DNA of 8,032 nucleotides from Bacillota bacterium (GTDB taxonomy: Bacteria; Bacillota; Clostridia; Lachnospirales; Lachnospiraceae), in contig JAEYFP010000025.1 of NCBI GenBank assembly GCA_023402845.1, positions 1 through 8,032 on the forward strand. The letters run 5' to 3'. Each line of letters starts with the position of its first letter. Position 1 is the first letter of the stretch. Both the position numbers and the translations under genes were made by a program. Under the pieces are notes generated by a model. The model was given only the letters and a program-made list of their open reading frames with translations. It did no database searches and had not been told where the DNA came from. Below, piece by piece: positions 4,857 to 8,032 of this stretch.

Positions 4857-5735
4857 ATGAATGATAATCTATCACCTCTTTCCGGCAGGACAGCCGCGGA
4901 GAAGCTAAGAACGGGTGTTTTGGCCGTGTTTTTAAACACAGTTCTGATCGTGTTTTCCTTTAGTTGTATTTTTCCTCTGATCTGGATGTTCTATTCCTCG
5001 CTGAAAGCGGTGACGGAATTTAATAAGGATATCATTAGTCTGCCAACAGAAATCAGTATTCAGAATTATATTAATCTATTGACTAATTCAGACTATCGGA
5101 TTCTTCCATCCATTATAAACAGCATCAGGACTACTGTAATTTCAGTGTTTTTTATTGTTGTGCTGGGTTTTATAGTCGGCTATATTTTATCAAGGATTCC
5201 TTTCAGGGGAAGCAGGCTGCTGTATGTTTTATTTCTGATGGGAATGCTGATTCCGATTCATTCCCTGCTGGTTCCGATTTATGTAATATTTAAGCGGACC
5301 GGAATATCAGACCATTGGTTTACCTTACTTTTTCCGTATGTTGCATTTGGTCTTCCGCTCGCAATTTTCTTGATTGACGGATACTTAAAGGGAATTCCAA
5401 CAGCATTGGAGGAGGCTGCCGCAATAGACGGAAGCAGCTTTACCCGAACTCTGTTCCAAATCATTTTCCCTGTGTGCAGACCGATTCTCACGACAGTCGG
5501 CATTATTGCGACCTTCCAGTGCTGGAATGAATTCTCATTTGCGCTGGTGTTACTGAAAAATCCTAAATTACAGACCGTATCACTGGCACTGACACAGTTT
5601 TCGGGTCAGTTTTCGACTGATTATCCAAGGATTATGGCAGGGATGCTGCTTACTATGCTGCCCATTCTCGTATTTTATTTTATCTTCAGTAAGGAAATCA
5701 TCAAGGGTATGGTTGCCGGTGCCGTTAAGGGCTAG
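4857..5735 (+). CDS. CUT1 sugar ABC transporter permease (MsmG/UgpE type)
   Basis: This is the 292-residue partner of the preceding permease. About six membrane segments are visible (roughly 21-45, 93-113, 120-142, 154-175, 205-222, 259-278). The coupling loop is a full EAA motif, residues 186-205 (EAAAIDGSSFTRTLFQIIFP). 'LIWMFYSSLKAVTEF' near the N-terminus and 'CWNEFSFALVLL' (222-233) are typical of MalG/UgpE-like second permeases. GGAGG at 4842-4846, inside the end of the upstream gene, is the ribosome binding site. No ATP-binding subunit or sugar hydrolase follows in the window, so the complex presumably uses a shared MsmK/MsiK-like ATPase encoded elsewhere. It is the last gene of the operon; a structured repeat lies 33 bases downstream. 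Confidence 0.93.
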   Translation: MNDNLSPLSGRTAAEKLRTGVLAVFLNTVLIVFSFSCIFPLIWMFYSSLKAVTEFNKDIISLPTEISIQNYINLLTNSDYRILPSIINSIRTTVISVFFIVVLGFIVGYILSRIPFRGSRLLYVLFLMGMLIPIHSLLVPIYVIFKRTGISDHWFTLLFPYVAFGLPLAIFLIDGYLKGIPTALEEAAAIDGSSFTRTLFQIIFPVCRPILTTVGIIATFQCWNEFSFALVLLKNPKLQTVSLALTQFSGQFSTDYPRIMAGMLLTMLPILVFYFIFSKEIIKGMVAGAVKG

Positions 5736-5767
5736 GAACACTGAATTATATGGAGTCATAATTTTAT

Positions 5768-5819
5768 GCGCGCGGAACAAAAGCTGTGCTGCCAGAGTAT
5801 ATAAAGCACACTTTTGTTC
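5768..5819. repeat. Structured dispersed intergenic repeat, copy 2
   Basis: The left block (5768-5793) is identical over 26 bp to 950-975, and the right block GCACACTTTTGTTC (5806-5819) is identical to 1004-1017. The blocks pair into a long stem with one bulged base. The intervening loop is only 12 bp here (AGAGTATATAAA) versus 28 bp in copy 1 and shows no similarity to it. It lies between the permease stop and the thioesterase promoter. Confidence 0.85.
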
Positions 5820-5838
5820 TAGAAGTGCAAGCTCCCAT

Positions 5839-5867
5839 TTGCATATTTTCTTATTGTTTGGTAAGAT
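5839..5867 (+). promoter_or_regulatory. Probable promoter of the thioesterase gene
   Basis: TTGCAT (5839-5844) and TAAGAT (5862-5867) are spaced by 17 bp, and a TATACT overlaps immediately after. It sits in the gap between the structured repeat and the thioesterase start, giving a short leader of about 35 nt. Confidence 0.45.
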
Positions 5868-5907
5868 ATACTATCAGAATTACTTTGAGAAAAAGGGAGC
5901 TGTTTTT

Positions 5908-6321
5908 ATGACAAAAAAAGAAGTTTTGCTCAATATTATGAAAGACAATGAATATATTCGCTGCCTGGGTATCGAGCTGCAGGTGCTGGAAAAAGGCTAT
6001 GGGAAGGCGAGGATGCCTTACAGGGAAGCGCTGACGAATTCCTATGGAATGCTGCACGGCGGCAGTCTCTATTCGTTTGCGGATATCGTTGCCGGAATTG
6101 TGGCATGCATGGGCGGACAATATGCCATGACAGTAAGCGGAAGCATGAATTTTATGGCACCCGCTATCAATACGGAATATGTGTACTGTGAGGTAAAGGA
6201 AGTTAAGCAGGGAGAGAAGCTTGCCGTATTAGATGTGCGGATCACGGCAGATGACGGAAGAATATTGGATAATGGAAGCTTTACATTTTTCCGCACCGGA
6301 AAAGAGGTGGAGGGAGAGTAA
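5908..6321 (+). CDS. PaaI-like hotdog-fold thioesterase
   Basis: The 137-residue protein belongs to the hotdog thioesterase family that hydrolyses acyl- or aryl-CoA thioesters in the cytoplasm. The active-site signature is clear: N44, G47 and H50-G51-G52 in TNSYGMLHGG, then D59 in YSFAD, the position of the catalytic aspartate in PaaI proteins. 'GSMNFMAPA' (78-86) and a final strand 'GSFTFFRTG' complete the fold, and the length is typical. The start is set by GGGAG at 5895-5899, eight bases before ATG 5908; the reading frame stays open further upstream to 5713, but that part runs through the intergenic repeat and is not coding. It has its own probable promoter and terminator, so it is likely monocistronic. 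The CoA substrate cannot be predicted. Confidence 0.9.
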   Translation: MTKKEVLLNIMKDNEYIRCLGIELQVLEKGYGKARMPYREALTNSYGMLHGGSLYSFADIVAGIVACMGGQYAMTVSGSMNFMAPAINTEYVYCEVKEVKQGEKLAVLDVRITADDGRILDNGSFTFFRTGKEVEGE

Positions 6322-6329
6322 TGTTTCTC

Positions 6330-6357
6330 CGGCCGACCTTATGGGGCGGCCGATTTT
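6330..6357 (+). terminator. Intrinsic terminator after the thioesterase gene
   Basis: CGGCCG (6330-6335) pairs with CGGCCG (6347-6352). The stem extends through CC/GG after one A-G mismatch, and ATTTT follows. It overlaps the last codon of the convergent phosphatase gene, so its minus-strand reading has no T-run. Confidence 0.7.
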
Positions 6358-6800
6358 AGGTGCTTTAAAAATCCGTTCAGTCCTTCCACGATATCCGCAT
6401 AGGTCGTATCAAAATCACCGGTATACCAGGGGTCGTCAATATCACGCGGATGGTCCGAAAAGTCCAGCAGCCGGCATACTTTGTGCTCCGGATCGGAGCC
6501 GATGATGCGCATCATATTACGGATATTAAAGGAATCCATGCCGATTAAATAATCATAGCGCTCATAATCCGCCTGTTTAAGCTGAATTGCCCGTTTCCCT
6601 TCCGCAGAAATGCCGCAGGCGCGAAGCTTGTTTCTTGTTCCGGAATGTACGCCGTTACCGATCTCCTCCGTAGAGGTGGCGGCTGACGCGATCGAAAAAT
6701 GCTCCGCCGTTCCCAGCTTCTTTACCATATCCTTCATCACAAATTCTGCCATCGGCGACCGGCAAATGTTGCCGTGGCACAAAAATAATATCTTGATCAT
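6339..6800 (-). CDS. Low-molecular-weight protein tyrosine phosphatase
   Basis: The 153-residue cytoplasmic enzyme hydrolyses phosphotyrosine by a cysteinyl-phosphate intermediate. The P-loop is at the N-terminus as in all LMW-PTPs: C8-H-G-N-I-C-R14-S15 (CX5RS), preceded by the hydrophobic strand IKILFL. The general-acid motif DPWY is present with D123, and 'DYLIGMDSFNIRNM' (83-96) is the usual central motif. All catalytic residues are present and the length is normal. The ribosome binding site AAGGAG (minus strand, about 6812-6817) lies within the last codons of the upstream surface protein gene, so the two probably form an operon. LMW-PTPs often act on tyrosine kinases for surface polysaccharides or in stress; the substrate here is unknown. 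Confidence 0.93.
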   Translation of the reverse strand: MIKILFLCHGNICRSPMAEFVMKDMVKKLGTAEHFSIASAATSTEEIGNGVHSGTRNKLRACGISAEGKRAIQLKQADYERYDYLIGMDSFNIRNMMRIIGSDPEHKVCRLLDFSDHPRDIDDPWYTGDFDTTYADIVEGLNGFLKHLKSAAP

Positions 6801-6807
6801 TCTTTGC

Positions 6808-7522
6808 TTATCTCCTTATATCTTTTCTTTTAAAATTTTTTAGTGTCAAAATTATCATTTCGGATACCATTACAACTACAGCTCCAATCGCTATGTATAG
6901 ACACCAGATCGGATACTTTGCAGGAATGACTTCCGTTGCAAGGATCTCACCGCAGACGGTACATTTTGCACTTGTTCTCCATCAGTGAACCATCCTGCAC
7001 TGCAGGAACGGTCACTTCCCATTCTCCCGGTATATGTTCAAACGACAGGATTTCTTCTGTATAGGAATAATTTTCACAGATATACGTCGTTTCACCTGTT
7101 TCGGTACAGGTCGATTCCTTTGTTACTTCTACAATATAGTCCTCACTTCCCTTTACTGGGATGGCTTCTGTATAAGTATCACCGCATAAATAACAGGTAT
7201 AAGTGATCTCGCCTTCTTCGGTTTCTGTGGGCTCTTTTTTGATCTCCGAAACATATTTATGCTCACAGGCTTTTTCTACTGTTTCTGAAGAAGTAGAATT
7301 TCCAGTTGTAGTTGCTGGTCCAGAAGCAGCAGCTGATGTTGCTAGTCTTGCATCATTTGCAGCCATAGCTTCTGGATTTTGTGCTCTGAATTGTGCATCA
7401 ATTTCCTCCTGTGTTTCACCACCATAACCATCCGAAATAGTATAACAATACACCGGAGTCCCGATAACTAAAACAAGTAATATACATAATATCGTAGTAA
7501 GTATAATTTTATTCTTTTACAC
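6808..7522 (-). pseudogene. CxxC-repeat surface protein gene, frameshifted and damaged at its 5' end
   Basis: Two minus-strand frames together encode one protein of about 235 residues. From 7516 a hydrophobic export signal is read (KNKIILTTILCILLVLVIG), then an Ala/Thr/Ser-rich linker and three repeats with a Cys pair and an acidic-IP ending: 'YTCYLCGDTYTEAIP', 'TTYICENYSYTEEI' (second Cys lost) and a third interrupted one. At the A-run 6964-6967 the frame moves by +1. The continuation reads CTVCGEILATEVIPA, completing the third repeat, then a membrane segment (YPIWCLYIAIGAVVVMV) and a basic tail ending at 6808. The 5' end is also broken: codons read GTG-TAA-AAG-AAT-AAA with no ribosome binding site. 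The first usable start is GTG 7453, after the signal. The gene may be dead or the A-run shift may be a sequencing error. The family is of unknown function; surface anchoring is inferred. Confidence 0.7.
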
Positions 7523-7539
7523 AATGATTAGCCATGTAG

Positions 7540-7907
7540 TTACTTAACATGAAATACTTCACCTTTACAATACACATATTGTTCAAACGTCCCTTGGCTA
7601 CCAATAGGTACACTGATATCGACATCTACTATCATCTTACTCTGTCCATTAATAATATATATTTCTTTTAAATCAAATTTACCTATACGGTATACTTTAG
7701 TATACATATCAACACATTGATCACCTGCCGAAAAGAATAATAATGGCTCATTATAATTTCCTAATTTTGCAATAGAAGTTTGAAGTATTACATTTTCATT
7801 TAATTCATCATTATCCCCAAAAAATTCCCGATTAACATCATAATAGAAATTATGCCCATATTCTTCGTTCATAAATTTTAATTTAAACCTTCCTTGTGTA
7901 TCTAAAC
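7540..7907 (-). pseudogene. Unrecognised gene, 5'-truncated by an insertion sequence end
   Basis: The open frame ends in TAA at 7540. About 120 residues, from roughly LDTQGRFKLKF to QYVYCKGEVFHVK, are read from DNA outside the IS-like repeats. This part contains alternating hydrophobic/charged stretches such as 'KEIYIINGQSKMIVDVDIS', suggestive of a beta-rich fold, but I do not recognise the family. The frame continues to an ATG at 8001 only because it reads through the tandem terminal repeats, so the apparent 153-residue protein is a chimera. The natural N-terminus is probably lost. Its stop is about 20 bases ahead of the damaged surface protein gene, consistent with a former operon. Confidence 0.6.
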
Positions 7908-8032
7908 TGATTATTCCGGGGACTATTGAGCCACTTGTCCGGACTTTGAAAGCCACCATTCCGGAGAATGAGAGCCACATATTCCGGTAATTCAGAGCCA
8001 CTTTTCCGCCTCTATTACATACATATCCTTTA
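7908..8032. mobile_element. Terminal region of an IS21-like insertion sequence (partial)
   Basis: From 7913 to 8010 there is a tandem array with the pattern TTCCGG-N7/8-GAGCCAC repeated every 22-23 bp. Multiple such terminal repeats (GTGGCTC...CCGGAAT on the other strand) are typical of IS21-family (IstA/IstB) elements as I remember them. The likely outer tip is TGATTATTCCGGGG at 7908. The rest of the element, including any istA/istB genes, would lie to the right of the window, so the identification rests on the repeats alone. Confidence 0.6.
7913..8010 (-). repeat. Four and a half tandem 22-23 bp repeats
   Basis: Units are 7913-7934, 7935-7956, 7957-7978 and 7979-8001, plus a partial TTTTCCGCC at 8002-8010. 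Conserved parts are TCCGG near the start and AGCCAC at the end (GAGCCAC in three units, AAGCCAC in one); the middle seven or so bases vary. The spacing of two helical turns suggests same-face binding sites for a transposase. Confidence 0.85.

Noticed and set aside
5713..5907. Upstream extension of the thioesterase frame to an ATG at 5713
   Set aside because: The extension overlaps the permease end and runs through the intergenic repeat and promoter; ATG 5908 has a good GGGAG eight bases upstream and gives the usual family length.
6233..6505. Plus-strand 90-codon ORF across the thioesterase end and phosphatase gene
   Set aside because: It overlaps two well-supported genes and the terminator between them and has no domain pattern.
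6985..7427. Plus-strand ORFs antisense to the surface protein gene (6985-7206, 7203-7427)
   Set aside because: They are shadows of the minus-strand Cys-repeat protein, without ribosome binding sites or recognisable domains.
7540..8001. Intact 153-residue hypothetical protein starting at 8001
   Set aside because: The first 30 or so residues are translated from tandem terminal repeats of a mobile element, so the ORF is a chimera.
7913..8010. CRISPR array
   Set aside because: The repeats are contiguous with no unique spacers of CRISPR size and the units diverge in the middle; the pattern fits transposon terminal repeats.

Overview
The window looks like chromosomal DNA of a gut-type Firmicute, most likely a Lachnospiraceae (Clostridium cluster XIVa) member. 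The pointers are the Firmicute-style 23S 3' end, six tRNA genes without encoded CCA, strong AGGAGG-type ribosome binding sites, a CUT1 sugar ABC transporter with a lipoprotein binding protein, and CxxC-repeat surface proteins. The lineage is an inference from style; no species-level marker is present.

Layout. (1) 1-933: the 3' end of a 23S rRNA gene, a 173-nt spacer without a recognisable 5S gene, then tRNA-Asn(GTT), Glu(TTC), a CAT-anticodon tRNA (Met by anticodon, but Ile2-like in its acceptor stem), Asp(GTC), Val(TAC) and Leu(TAA), closed by a terminator hairpin and a second perfect 19-bp AT-rich hairpin. (2) 950-1017: a structured intergenic repeat that recurs at 5768-5819. (3) 1026-1616, minus: a PadR-family regulator with a clear sigma-A promoter and a flanking inverted repeat. 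(4) 1740-2066: AT-rich divergent intergenic region with a plus-strand promoter bracketed by two identical 15-bp palindromic sites. (5) 2067-5735, plus: small XRE regulator, sugar-binding lipoprotein and two MsmF/MsmG-type permeases, with a hairpin between binding protein and permeases. (6) 5768-5907: second copy of the repeat and a promoter for (7) a PaaI-like hotdog thioesterase at 5908-6321. (8) 6339-7522, minus: a low-molecular-weight protein tyrosine phosphatase and, immediately upstream of it, a surface protein gene that is damaged (frameshift in an A-run and an in-frame stop at its 5' end). (9) 7540-7907, minus: remnant of an unrecognised gene whose 5' part has been replaced by (10) 7908-8032, which carries tandem 22-23 bp terminal repeats resembling the end of an IS21-family element continuing beyond the window.

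How the parts work together. The XRE regulator and sugar importer probably form one operon from the promoter at 1844-1872; the regulator is the obvious candidate for the twin sites, and a leader of about 38 nt is duplicated in front of both the regulator and the binding-protein gene. No ATPase or glycosidase gene is present, so the importer must borrow a shared MsmK/MsiK-type ATPase encoded elsewhere. The minus-strand block at the right looks like a former operon (unknown gene, surface protein, phosphatase) that lost its 5' end to an insertion sequence. Most of the window is conventional; the points worth a second look are the structured repeat family, the regulatory architecture of the sugar operon, and the IS-driven decay on the right.
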